From NCBI GenBank assembly GCA_963727575.1, contig CAVSIA010000010.1, positions 120,372 to 184,371 on the forward strand: a stretch of DNA of 64,000 nucleotides. The letters run 5' to 3'. The notes beneath the pieces were generated by a model. The model did not search any database. It had not been told where the DNA came from and saw nothing but the letters and a program-made list of their open reading frames with translations. Source of the DNA: JAHQVI01 sp963727575. GTDB lineage: Bacteria; Pseudomonadota; Alphaproteobacteria; Rhizobiales; Rhodomicrobiaceae. Position numbers and translations under genes: made by a program. How positions within the stretch are numbered: the first letter of the stretch is position 1; each line of letters starts with the position of its first letter. Positions 56,835-64,000 of this stretch are shown in pieces.

Positions 56835-57122
56835 TGCTCCGCATTGATCATGGCCGCACTGCCGCGGCTGTCTCCGCAGCTGAGGCACGGAATAGCGCCG
56901 CTCTACCGATGCGGCCAAATGCGTCCGCTTTCTCCTCAATGCGGCTGCTCATGCGCAAATTCCCGTGGCGAATTTCGGCGGCTCTTCGAAATTTCCACCA
57001 TCGAAAACGGGGTGGACATTTTCCACTCTCTGAAGCCCCTACGTAATCAAGATATTGCAAAAGTCTGACCAGTACTGCTACCGGGGTATCCTCATCGATA
57101 TTGCTACGATCTGCTTGGATCC
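56835..57122. other. Left edge of the mobile island, no gene seen
   Basis: GC falls toward 57,000-57,170 relative to the upstream genes. Several short AAATTTCCAC-like motifs occur (56,960-57,020), possibly an eroded element end. No RNA gene or intact ORF is recognised. Confidence 0.4.
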
Positions 57123-57167
57123 ATGAAAACCATCCAAAATACTGAAAAGCCGGTAATTACGTTCTTA

Positions 57168-58064
57168 GAGTCCGTTTGAGAATGCAGTTTGCAAATCAGC
57201 GCGTTTGTGATTCACGCTATGTATGTGGACACGACAGACGCGAGGCCGGATGGCCGAGATTGAGCGACGCACGAAGCGTTATCCCACGGATCTGACGGAT
57301 GCGGAATGGGCGCGGATCGCGCCGTTGTTGCCGGCGCCGCCGCGGCGTGGACGTAAGCCAGGCGTTGATTTGCGCGAGATCCTCAATGCCATTCGCTACA
57401 TGGCTCGCTCCGGTGGCGGCTGGCGCATGCTGCCGAAGGATTTTCCGCCGTGGCAGACCGTTTATTGGTGGTTCCGGCGGTTTGTCCGGCTGATGCTGTT
57501 CCGGACGATCCATGATGTCACCTTGATGCTTGACCGCGAGCGTGCGGGGCGTGACGCAAGTCCCGAAGGTGGCGTGCTCGACAGCCAGACCGTCAAGGCT
57601 CCAGCGGCGCAGCAAAGGGGCTTCGACGGCGGCAAGCGGATCGTGGGACGCAAGCGTCACATCGCTGTCGATACGGACGGGCGGCTCCTGATGGTGAACC
57701 TTACACCCGCCGATCTCTCCGACAGCGCCGGGGCGCAGATGATCCTCGACGCCATCCGCAAGCGCTGGCCATGGCTCAAGCATCTGTTCGCCGATGGCGG
57801 CTATGACCGTACCCAGCTTATGGACAAGGCCGTCTTTCTTGACTTCGTTGTCGAAATCGTTCGCAAGATGGAAAAGCAAAAAGCCTTCCAGGTTCTGCCA
57901 CGGCGCTGGGTCGTCGAGCGCACCTTTGCCTGGATGACCCGATGGCGTCGGCTCGTGCGCGACTACGAACAACGCATCGACGTCTCCGAGGCCATGATCC
58001 ACGTCGCCATGGGAAGTCTCCTACTGCGAAGGATCAGCCATTGAGCGATTTCTCAAACGGACTC
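57168..58064 (+). mobile_element. IS5-family insertion sequence, copy 1 (complete)
   Basis: Perfect 14-bp terminal inverted repeats, GAGTCCGTTTGAGA at 57168-57181 and its complement at 58051-58064, flanked by TTA on both sides (57165-57167, 58065-58067). Length 897 bp, with one intact transposase. Inserted inside the nuclease-like gene. Confidence 0.92.
57223..58044 (+). CDS. IS5-family DDE transposase
   Basis: 273 residues. Catalytic DDE: Asp in GGVLDSQTVKA, Asp in LFADGGYD, Glu in RRWVVERTFAW. The start MWT at 57223 corresponds to the start of the second element's transposase; an ATG at 57250 is an alternative. Intact, so the element may still be mobile. Confidence 0.93.
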   Translation: MWTRQTRGRMAEIERRTKRYPTDLTDAEWARIAPLLPAPPRRGRKPGVDLREILNAIRYMARSGGGWRMLPKDFPPWQTVYWWFRRFVRLMLFRTIHDVTLMLDRERAGRDASPEGGVLDSQTVKAPAAQQRGFDGGKRIVGRKRHIAVDTDGRLLMVNLTPADLSDSAGAQMILDAIRKRWPWLKHLFADGGYDRTQLMDKAVFLDFVVEIVRKMEKQKAFQVLPRRWVVERTFAWMTRWRRLVRDYEQRIDVSEAMIHVAMGSLLLRRISH

Positions 58065-58659
58065 TTAGAGCAAAATGAGCCCGTTGAGGAATATGGCAGA
58101 GCCCTCTATGCGGTCGCGCGTTCTATAATTCGTGCGCATCTGGATTCGCTCACTGAAATTGATCTCAGTGATCTCAACACACCTCGCGCAGAAGTCCGAA
58201 TGCGACAGATGGCCAAGGTCACTCGAATTGATAAAGATAAGGGCGCTCGAGGTGATGGATTTGAATGGGCCGTACACGAGGCGGTGTTGGGCAAAGAACC
58301 TCGTGTGCTTGATCCCCTCTCACATGCGCTCGGTAAGGCGTTCTCTAACCTTAAAGATGTTGAACCGAACTCACTAATGTTCGGTCAGGAAAGAGCTCGA
58401 TATCTTGGATTTACAGACGCGGTCGTAGATGACGCTGGTACCGATGCTTTTCTGTTGCCCGAAGGGAGCGGTAGGCCGTTTCGATTTGGCCCTTGGGTTG
58501 CAACTGCCGCTCAGGGTAAAAAGGCAGAGCCCTACCTGCCAGCGCGAGATCAAATCGATTTGGAAGACCGATCTGTTCCTTTCTGGTTCTGGCAATTCGC
58601 GCTGGCTCGCGGCCACAGTAAAGTCAAATTACGATTTCCTTGAAGGTGGTCGTGGTCTA

Positions 58660-59603
58660 AGAGCCTGACTCAGAAGTTTACGAGGCGGTATGGGGTTTTG
58701 TGTCGGTCAGCCGCTTGATCATGACGGAGATCATGGCGAGCTTGGCGAAGCCCTCAGCGCTGCTGGCGAGGGCTTCATAATGCGCCATAAGCCGACGATT
58801 GCGACGAAGCCAGGAGAAGGTGCGCTCGATCACCCAGCGTCGTCGGATGACTTTGAAGCCACGATCCTTGTCGGTGCGTTTGACGATCTCGAGTGTAACC
58901 GGCTGGGCTGCGAGTTCAGCATTGAGCTTGCGGCTGACATATCCGCCATCGGCGAAGATTTTGGTGATGAACGGGAACAGGCGGCGCGTCCTGCGGATGA
59001 GGCTGGCGGCGCAATCGCGATCTTGCACGCTGGCCGGGATCACCTCGATGCCGAGCAGCAGCCCGATGGTATCGACGAGCGCGTTCCGCTTGATGCCCTT
59101 TGTCTTTTTGCCAGCGTCGTAGCCGACCGGATCGGCGTTGGTCCCCCTTTTTCCGTGGCCTTCACGGCCTGTGTGTCGATGATGGCGGCGGTCGGAGACG
59201 GCTCGCGCCCTTCCGCCTCGCGGCACCGGACGAGCAGTGTGTGATGGATGCGGTCGAGCACGCCGTAGCGCGTCCACTCCCAGAAGTCATTGTAGACCGT
59301 CGAACGAGGCGGGAAGCATTTCGGCAGCTGCCGCCATTGGCAGCCGGTGCGCAGCACATAGCGCACCGCGTTGAACACCTCGCGCATACTGGTGTCGCGC
59401 GGTCGCCCGCCGCGGCGCGGCGGCGGGATCATCGGCGCGATCAACGCCCACTCGGCATCGGTGATGTCGCTCGGATAACGATCCGGACGCGGCTCATGCT
59501 TGATGCGCGCTTCCTCGGTCCACATGGTAGCCCCCCTGATTCGGCTGCTACATACAGAATCACAACCGATTCTCAGGACTCAAGAACTTTCTGGTCAGGC
59601 TCT
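58660..59603 (-). mobile_element. IS5-family insertion sequence, copy 2
   Basis: Imperfect inverted repeats: left AGAGCCTGACTCAGAAGTT from 58660, right ending GTCAGGCTCT at 59603. A TA lies on both sides (58658-58659 and 59604-59605), consistent with a 2-bp target duplication. It is unrelated in end sequence to copy 1. It separates the nuclease-like remnant from a DUF2062 remnant. Confidence 0.82.
58678..59525 (-). CDS. IS5-family transposase in two overlapping frames
   Basis: Frame 1 runs from 59525 (WTEEARIKHEPRPDRYPSD) through AAIIDTQAVKA; frame 2 continues TNADPVGYDAGKKTKGIKRN, IFADGGYVS and RRWVIERTFSWL to 58678. The switch needs a -1 shift at an A5G5 run (minus strand, about 59143-59152). 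Some IS5 subgroups make transposase by programmed frameshifting at such a site, so this can be functional rather than broken. Confidence 0.85.
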
Positions 59604-59605
59604 TA

Positions 59606-59950
59606 GCCGCTTTGATCGCGGTGGTGTTGAGGGCCAATGTTCCGTTGGCTGCGGCCTCCACGTTTATATCCAATCCCCTGACTTTTCCGCCGATCTATTT
59701 CGCCGCCTATAATGTCGGCTTTTTCTTGCTTCCTAAGACTTCGGCAGGAGGGGGAGATGTAGCGCAGAGTCTTGGCGCGACGGTTCTTAACGTTTCTGCT
59801 CCGACCGCTCTCGGGCTGCTCGTTTTTGCAATCGCCGCAGCTATTCTGGGACACATCGCAGGCACTATCTGTTGGCGGATCAGCCTTTTGAGACGCTGGC
59901 GGCGTAGGCGCCCAAGCTCCTTCCCTGATAAAATCGCAGCAAAAATCTAG
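59606..59950 (+). pseudogene. DUF2062 protein, 3' part only
   Basis: Frame from the IS border: AALIAVVLRANVPLAAAST, FISNPLTFPPIYFAAY and a later helix (ALGLLVFAIAAAILGHIAG) match the C-terminal half of DUF2062 membrane proteins. The usual hydrophobic N-terminal half is missing, cut by IS5 copy 2. Confidence 0.75.
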
Positions 59951-60051
59951 TATCGATGAGGTTAATACCAAGTCCCTGTGAGTTTGACTGATTTCCGAGA
60001 TTCCCAGCTGGGGGCAAATCGTGATTCTTCTGTGCGCTTGGGCACAGGAGG
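59951..60051. other. Short junction of unknown origin
   Basis: Sequence between the DUF2062 remnant and the istB fragment. It contains TTCCGAGATTCCCAGCTGGG and a GAGGATGCGATGG start-like motif, perhaps the start of another lost element. Nothing firmer can be said. Confidence 0.3.
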
Positions 60052-60423
60052 ATGCGATGGCAGTTGCAGTCTCAGCTTGCCGCCCACAAGCTGCTGATCG
60101 TCGATGAGCTTGGTTATGTGCCGCTCTCGCCAACCGGCGCAGAACTCCTCTTCGAGGTCTTCAGCCAGCGTTACGAGCGCGGCTCGATCATTGTGACCTC
60201 CAATCTGCCGTTCGAAGAATGGACATCGGTCTTCGGCTCCGAACGGTTGACCGGCGCGCTTCTCGATCGCCTCACCCACCACGTCCACATCCTGGAATTG
60301 AATGGCGACAGCTACCGGCTCAAACAGTCCAAGAGCCGCCGGCGGAAAAGCCGGGATCCCGCCAACGATGAAGCTCCGCCTAGCAAGACGGCTGATCCGG
60401 AAACTGGCGAAGTATCATCCTGA
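60052..60423 (+). pseudogene. istB: istB ATPase, 3' part (IS21 family)
   Basis: 123 codons: KLLIVDELGYVPLSPTGAE (Walker B), SIIVTSNLPFEEW (sensor 1) and LTGALLDRLTHHVHILEL, the C-terminal half of the IS21 helper ATPase. The N-terminal Walker A half is absent. Part of an IS21 remnant whose right end is at 60552. Confidence 0.85.
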
Positions 60424-60446
60424 CGATCCATCAAGGCCGCCGAAAA

Positions 60447-60480
60447 GCAAAAAGCCCCCTTCGCGAAGGGGGCTTTTTGC
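60447..60480. terminator. Perfect 34-bp palindrome, bidirectional terminator
   Basis: Stem AAAAAGCCCCCTTCG mirrored to CGAAGGGGGCTTTTT, preceded by GC and followed by GC, giving A- and T-runs on both sides. It follows the istB stop. The same sequence begins again at the very end of the window in inverted orientation. Confidence 0.85.
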
Positions 60481-60552
60481 TTCATGCGTCAGCGACACAA
60501 CTGGCCGACTTTTACTCCGCCGCGCTGGTCGGAAATTCCTCCGCCGTTGACA
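60481..60552 (+). mobile_element. Right end of an IS21-family element (copy 1)
   Basis: Two repeats of the type CTGG(C/T)CG...CTCCGCCG end in CTCCGCCGTTGACA at 60552; TGTCAACGG is the expected IS21-type tip. With the istB fragment this is all that is left of the element. Confidence 0.75.
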
Positions 60553-60630
60553 CAACAGCGTAGCTGGCTCAATCATGTTGAGGCCTGCACCGCTGGCGGG
60601 ATGTCGATGAAGGCTTATGCGGAACGTAAG
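60553..60630 (+). pseudogene. IS66-type accessory ORF fragment
   Basis: Beginning exactly at the IS21 tip, the frame reads QQRSWLNHVEACTAGG then MSMKAYAERK, a helix-turn-helix like that of short IS66 accessory proteins. It loses similarity after about 26 residues. Confidence 0.5.
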
Positions 60631-60703
60631 CCTACGCCGAGGGCCGCCTTGTGCGACAGACTGGATATAGCTCTTGTGGCGGGAGTTGATCCCAGCAGGA
60701 GCT

Positions 60704-61195
60704 ATGTCTGTGCCTATGTCCGGAGACAATTTTCCGCGCCGGTATTCGATTGTTGCGGAGACGCGGCGGAAGTGGAGCGACACGGAGAAGGAGGCGATTG
60801 TCGCCGAGGCAGCGCAGCCTGGCGCGAATATCTCGGCGGTGGCACGGCGGCACGGGATCAAACCGAGCCTTCTGTTCCGCTGGCGGAGGCTGGCCCGAGA
60901 AGCGCCGATCCATCCAGCCGCTTTCATGCCTGTCACCCTGGCTTTGCCACCGGTGTGTTCGGAGCCGATAGCGCCGGAAGCCTCGCCGGTGCGAAGGTCG
61001 CCCCTGCCGGCGGTGTGGCCGGATGCGGAAGAAGGGAGGCCTGACGATCGCATCGAGATCGAGCTGGGGAATGGGCGGCTTGTGCGAGTGGGAGCAGGCG
61101 TCAGCACGGATGTTCTGAAGCGTATCATTGATCTTCTGGTGCGCGCACCGGGTGATGGCGACCACCTGTTCCGATTGATGACGACCACCTGTTGA
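60704..61195 (+). pseudogene. IS66-family tnpA with abnormal C-terminus
   Basis: TRRKWSDTEKEAIVAEAAQ, ISAVARRHGIKPSLLFRWRR is the IS66 TnpA DNA-binding domain. Up to RIEIELGNGRLVRVGAGVST and LKRIIDLL it is normal; then it runs into RAPGDGDHLF and stops, and tnpB/tnpC do not follow. The tail lies on two near-identical 17-bp direct repeats (61154-61170, 61177-61193), probably the edge of another element. ATG 60704 is used. Confidence 0.75.
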
Positions 61196-61320
61196 ACGAA
61201 CCCGCTCTGGCGGGAGTCCCAGCCGATAGGTGATCGGGTTGGGAGAGCATTAGAGGGTTTGGAGAACGGACCGGGCGTCCGATCCTGAGGCGAGGGGGGC
61301 AACCCGAGCCTCAGGAGCCC

Positions 61321-62196
61321 ATGATGATCCACCAACAGCCGATTAGTCCGCTGCGCCGTCGCATGATCGAGGACATGACGCTGCGCAATCTCTCGGTATC
61401 GACACAACAGTCCTACGTGTACGCCGTGGCCAACTTCAGCCGTCATTTCAGCAGATCGCCAGACGAGCTTGGATTGGAGGAGGTACGCGCCTACCAGCTG
61501 CATTTGATCGGCCTCAAGCGATCCTGGTCCCACATCAACCAGGTCACGTGCGCCTTGCGCTTCTTCTATGTAGTGACGCTCGGGCGCAAGGAGGCGATCG
61601 AACGCATCATCTCGGCGCGCGAGCCGATCAAGCTGCCGCTGGTGCTGAGCGCCGAGGAGGTCGCCCGTTTCCTGGAGGCCGTGCCGGCCCTGCGCGACCG
61701 TGTTGCGCTGGTGACGGCCTACGCCGCCGGGCTGCGGGTCGGCGAGGTCAGCCGCCTGAAGCCCGGCTCGATCGACAGTAAGCGCATGCTGATCCTGATC
61801 ACCGGCGGCAAGGGCGGCAAGGATCGCTATGTGATGTTGTCGCCGCGGCTGCTCAGCATCCTGCGCGCCTATTGGTGCCTCGTCAGACCACGCCATTGGC
61901 TGTTTCCAGGCCGCAATCCCGACGATCCGGTGAGCGTCGGCACGCTGCAGGAGGCTTGCCGCAAAGCCCGGCAACATGCTGGTCTCGACAAGCGGGTGAC
62001 CATGCACGTTCTACGGCACAGCTTTGCGACTCACCTTTACGAGAGCGGCGCCGATATCCGGCTGATCCAGGTGCTTCTTGGACATGCGCGATTGTCATCG
62101 ACGGAGCGCTACACGCAGGTCGCGACCAATCTGATCGCCCGTACCCGGAGCCCACTCGACGATCTCGAGGCAAGATTAAGGTCGAGGTCCAAGTAA
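61321..62196 (+). CDS. Tyrosine recombinase/integrase associated with IS91
   Basis: 291 residues. N-terminal SAM-like domain (LSVSTQQSYVYAVANFSRHF) and a catalytic domain with Arg in AAGLRVGEVSRL, HxxR in HVLRHSFATHL, His in LLGHARLSSTERYTQ and Tyr in ERYTQ. All catalytic residues are present. The stop is one base before the transposase GTG, so the two are co-expressed. Confidence 0.92.
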   Translation: MMIHQQPISPLRRRMIEDMTLRNLSVSTQQSYVYAVANFSRHFSRSPDELGLEEVRAYQLHLIGLKRSWSHINQVTCALRFFYVVTLGRKEAIERIISAREPIKLPLVLSAEEVARFLEAVPALRDRVALVTAYAAGLRVGEVSRLKPGSIDSKRMLILITGGKGGKDRYVMLSPRLLSILRAYWCLVRPRHWLFPGRNPDDPVSVGTLQEACRKARQHAGLDKRVTMHVLRHSFATHLYESGADIRLIQVLLGHARLSSTERYTQVATNLIARTRSPLDDLEARLRSRSK

Positions 62197-62197
62197 G

Positions 62198-63385
62198 GTG
62201 CCTGGCACACGTCCGGCTTTCGAGGTGGCGGATATTCTCCGCCGCCACGGTGAAGCGTTCCGCCTCGCCCATGCCGGACATCTGAGCCGCTCCCAGCTGC
62301 GGGTGATGAGCGCCATCGAGGCCTGCCGAACGGCAGCGCTCGGCGGACATGTCGAGCGTTGCGCCGACTGTGGCCATGAGCGGATCGCCTACAATTCTTG
62401 TGGTAATCGGCATTGCCCGAAGTGCATGGGATCCTCGGCTCGGGATTGGCTGGAAGCGCGACGAGCCGATCTGCTTCCGGTGGAGTACTTCCATGTCGTG
62501 TTCACATTGCCGGCGCCGATCGCGGCGATCGCTTATCATAATAAGGCCATCGTCTACGCAATGCTGTTCGAGGCAGCGGCCGAGACGCTCAAGACGATCG
62601 CCGCCGACAAAACCCATCTCGGGGCCGAGATCGGCGCCATCATGGTGCTGCACAGCTGGGGGCAGACACTCACCCACCACCCGCACGTTCATTGCATCGT
62701 GCCCGGCGGCGGGCTGTCCCCTGACGGCGATCGTTGGATTGCGTGCCGCAAGGGCTTCTTCCTGCCCGTGCGTGTGCTGTCTCGCCTCTACCGCCGGCTG
62801 TTCCTGAACAAGCTGATGGCGGCTCATCGGGCGGACAAGCTGCGCTTCTTCGGCGATCTGAGCCACCTCGCCGACGCCCGTGCGTTCAAGGCATTTCTCA
62901 CTCCCCTGCGCAACATAGAATGGCAAGTCTTTGCAAAGCGCCCGTTCGCCGGCCCCGATCAAGTTCTTGCCTACCTCGCTCGCTACACGCATCGGGTCGC
63001 AATTTCAAATCGCCGCCTCCTGGCTCTTGCCGACGGCCGCATCACCTTCACGTGGCGAGATTATCGCGATGCAGCCAAGATCAAGCCCATGACGCTCACA
63101 GCGGATGAGTTCATTCGCCGCTTTCTGCTCCATGTGCTGCCCGACGGCTTCCAGCGCATCCGGCATTACGGCTTCCTCGCCAACGGCCATCGCCGCAGGA
63201 AACTCGCCTTGATCCGTAGACTGCTTGCAGAAATACCCGCCATCGCGGCGGCCACCATCTGCGAGAGCGAACCAAAGCAAGCGGAGGAGCCGCCAAAGCA
63301 ACCGCCATGCCCGTGCTGCGGCAGCCGCATGGTGATCGTCGAGATCCTGCCCGGCCCACGCCAGCGAAGACTCGACAGCTCATGA
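62198..63385 (+). CDS. IS91-family Y1-HUH transposase
   Basis: 395 residues from a GTG. N-terminal zinc-binding Cys residues (CADCGHE, NSCGNRHCPKC), HUH motif in THHPHVHCIVPGGG and the single catalytic Tyr in YLARYTHRVAISNRR; C-terminal CPCCGSRM. Moves by a rolling-circle-type mechanism. Intact. Confidence 0.94.
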   Translation: MPGTRPAFEVADILRRHGEAFRLAHAGHLSRSQLRVMSAIEACRTAALGGHVERCADCGHERIAYNSCGNRHCPKCMGSSARDWLEARRADLLPVEYFHVVFTLPAPIAAIAYHNKAIVYAMLFEAAAETLKTIAADKTHLGAEIGAIMVLHSWGQTLTHHPHVHCIVPGGGLSPDGDRWIACRKGFFLPVRVLSRLYRRLFLNKLMAAHRADKLRFFGDLSHLADARAFKAFLTPLRNIEWQVFAKRPFAGPDQVLAYLARYTHRVAISNRRLLALADGRITFTWRDYRDAAKIKPMTLTADEFIRRFLLHVLPDGFQRIRHYGFLANGHRRRKLALIRRLLAEIPAIAAATICESEPKQAEEPPKQPPCPCCGSRMVIVEILPGPRQRRLDSS

Positions 63386-63727
63386 CCATGACACTTCCCA
63401 ATCGACCGTCAGCCGTCTCACCCTCGCATGTCGGAGCGGTGCTTCGCAGGGCTGCAATCAGCGCTACACAAGGACCGGTTACGGCCGATCGAATATCGTT
63501 CCAGCGCTCGTCGACAGCACTGTTGAGGCTCCAGCTAAACCGTCGCTCACCAATCGGCGTCCTCGCAAGCCATCGGTCCCTGATACGGCCGATACCTCAA
63601 TCCACATAGACCGCATCGCGGGCGGGCCGCGGCTTCGTTCAACACGGCTTGGGCTGCGTCGCGCCCGAGTTTGCGGCATGCACTGCCATGCGCGACCCAG
63701 CCCAACCCTCCAAATTCCAATCTATGA

Positions 63728-63912
63728 CGACTCGCTCGGCTGTTCCGGACGCTCACCAAGGTCGACGTCCTGATCCTCGATGATTGGGGACCCGATCGCC
63801 TCACCGCCAGCCAGCGGCGCGATCTCATGGAAATCGTCGAGGATCGCTACGGCGCCGGCTCGACGCTGATCACCAGCCAGCTCCCTGTCGAGGCCTGGCA
63901 CGAGGTGATCGG
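63728..63912 (+). pseudogene. istB: istB fragment, cut at both ends
   Basis: Frame reads RLARLFRTLTKVDVLILDDWG, GSTLITSQLPVEAWHEVIG: Walker B and sensor 1 of a different IS21 helper ATPase from the one at 60052. The start is cut by the IS91 region, the end by the IS21 tip at 63913, exactly where ...EVIGDPT or similar would continue. Confidence 0.78.
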
Positions 63913-64000
63913 TGTCAACGGCGGAGCAATTTCCGGCCATCGTGGCGGAGTAAAATCAGGCCAGTTATGGCGCTGACGCTTGAAGCAAAAAGCCCCCTTC
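63913..64000 (-). mobile_element. Right end of a second IS21-family element, continuing beyond the window
   Basis: TGTCAACGGCGGAG begins at 63913. The reverse complement of 63913-64000 is closely similar to 60467-60554, including the start of the terminator palindrome at the last bases. Orientation is opposite to copy 1, so the two tips face each other across 60553-63912. Confidence 0.78.

Larger units (their letters stand above)
57123..58660 (+). pseudogene. Nuclease-like hypothetical gene interrupted by an IS5-type element and cut at its 3' end by a second
   Basis: The first part is ATG 57123-57167 (MKTIQNTEKPVITFL). Removing the IS at 57168-58064 plus one TTA copy continues in frame at 58068 (EQNEPVEEYGRALYAVARS...). 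The reading frame shifts once near 58560 (extra T), after which it reads WKTDLFLSGSGNSRW and LAATVKSNYDFLEGGRGL before IS5 copy 2. GARGDGFEWAVHEAV, then TDLF and ATVKSN, resemble the spaced E, D and xxK of PD-(D/E)xK nucleases (inference). GC is clearly lower than in the chromosome around it. The C-terminus is lost. Function unknown; a restriction or defence nuclease is one possibility. Confidence 0.6.
61196..63727 (+). mobile_element. IS91-family element with associated tyrosine recombinase
   Basis: Contains the integrase and Y1/HUH transposase described below. IS91 elements lack terminal repeats, so edges are approximate: the left edge lies after the IS66 tail (about 61195), the right before the second istB fragment (about 63727). 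From 63386 to 63727 no gene is recognised; it is presumably the IS91 3' end. Confidence 0.65.

Noticed and set aside
61191..63643. 10-bp inverted match GTTGAACGAA (61191-61200) and TTCGTTCAAC (63634-63643) as IS91 ends
   Set aside because: IS91 elements do not have terminal inverted repeats, and a single 10-bp match can arise by chance.

Overview
The window is about 64 kb of GC-rich DNA with alphaproteobacterial gene content, most likely from a Hyphomicrobiales (Rhizobiales) member. The evidence is a DUF2865 protein, a class II DAHP synthase followed by nadE and gltX, an ETF-ubiquinone oxidoreductase divergent from a family 4 uracil-DNA glycosylase, and intergenic palindromes of a kind common in that order. 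No rRNA, tRNA or CRISPR array was seen.

Layout. 1-6.4 kb: the 3' part of a giant multidomain gene with an amidohydrolase-like barrel and two C-terminal SH3b domains. 6.6-14 kb: a catabolic cluster (aldehyde dehydrogenase, SDR, ketopantoate-reductase-like enzyme, convergent class I glutamine amidotransferase), a small membrane protein and an MHS-type transporter. 14-17.5 kb: a copper cassette of csoR with a DUF411 gene, divergent from copA, across a palindromic promoter-operator. 17.5-28 kb: a hydrolase, a lipoprotein, a membrane protein, and two paralogous 11-residue-repeat (pentapeptide-like) membrane proteins bracketing a TAXI binding protein and a Sel1-like protein. 28-45.7 kb: mostly housekeeping genes (SDR, YbdK, VIT1/CCC1, DAHP synthase, a papain-like hydrolase, nadE, gltX, an ankyrin protein, DUF2865, ETF-QO, UDG, wrbA, aldo/keto reductase). 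46-53.4 kb: a 5-oxoprolinase-type enzyme divergent from a DctPQM TRAP transporter, with a MarR-like regulator next door; this is plausibly a 5-oxoproline or related cyclic amide uptake and degradation unit. 53.5-56.8 kb: SRAP protein, AhpD-like protein, IclR regulator with a double operator, a collapsed CoA-transferase and an SMP-30 lactonase. 57-64 kb: a mobile-element graveyard (two IS5-type elements, IS21, IS66 and IS91 pieces) sitting in remnants of lower-GC genes.

Two cross-cutting points matter to anyone using this sequence. First, copA, nadE, gltX, ETF-QO and dctP, and one IS-interrupted gene, are broken by single extra bases (13 sites). Every extra base can be placed at a codon boundary. 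At nine sites the extra base creates both synonymous third-position alternatives side by side (for example GCG and GCC as GCGC). This looks like a consensus or assembly artefact from two alleles, so these genes are annotated as full-length with corrected frames. Second, the first IS5 copy carries a TTA target duplication, and removing it joins two ORF pieces in frame into one gene with PD-(D/E)xK-like nuclease features. That gene is the best candidate here for an undescribed, now inactivated, function.
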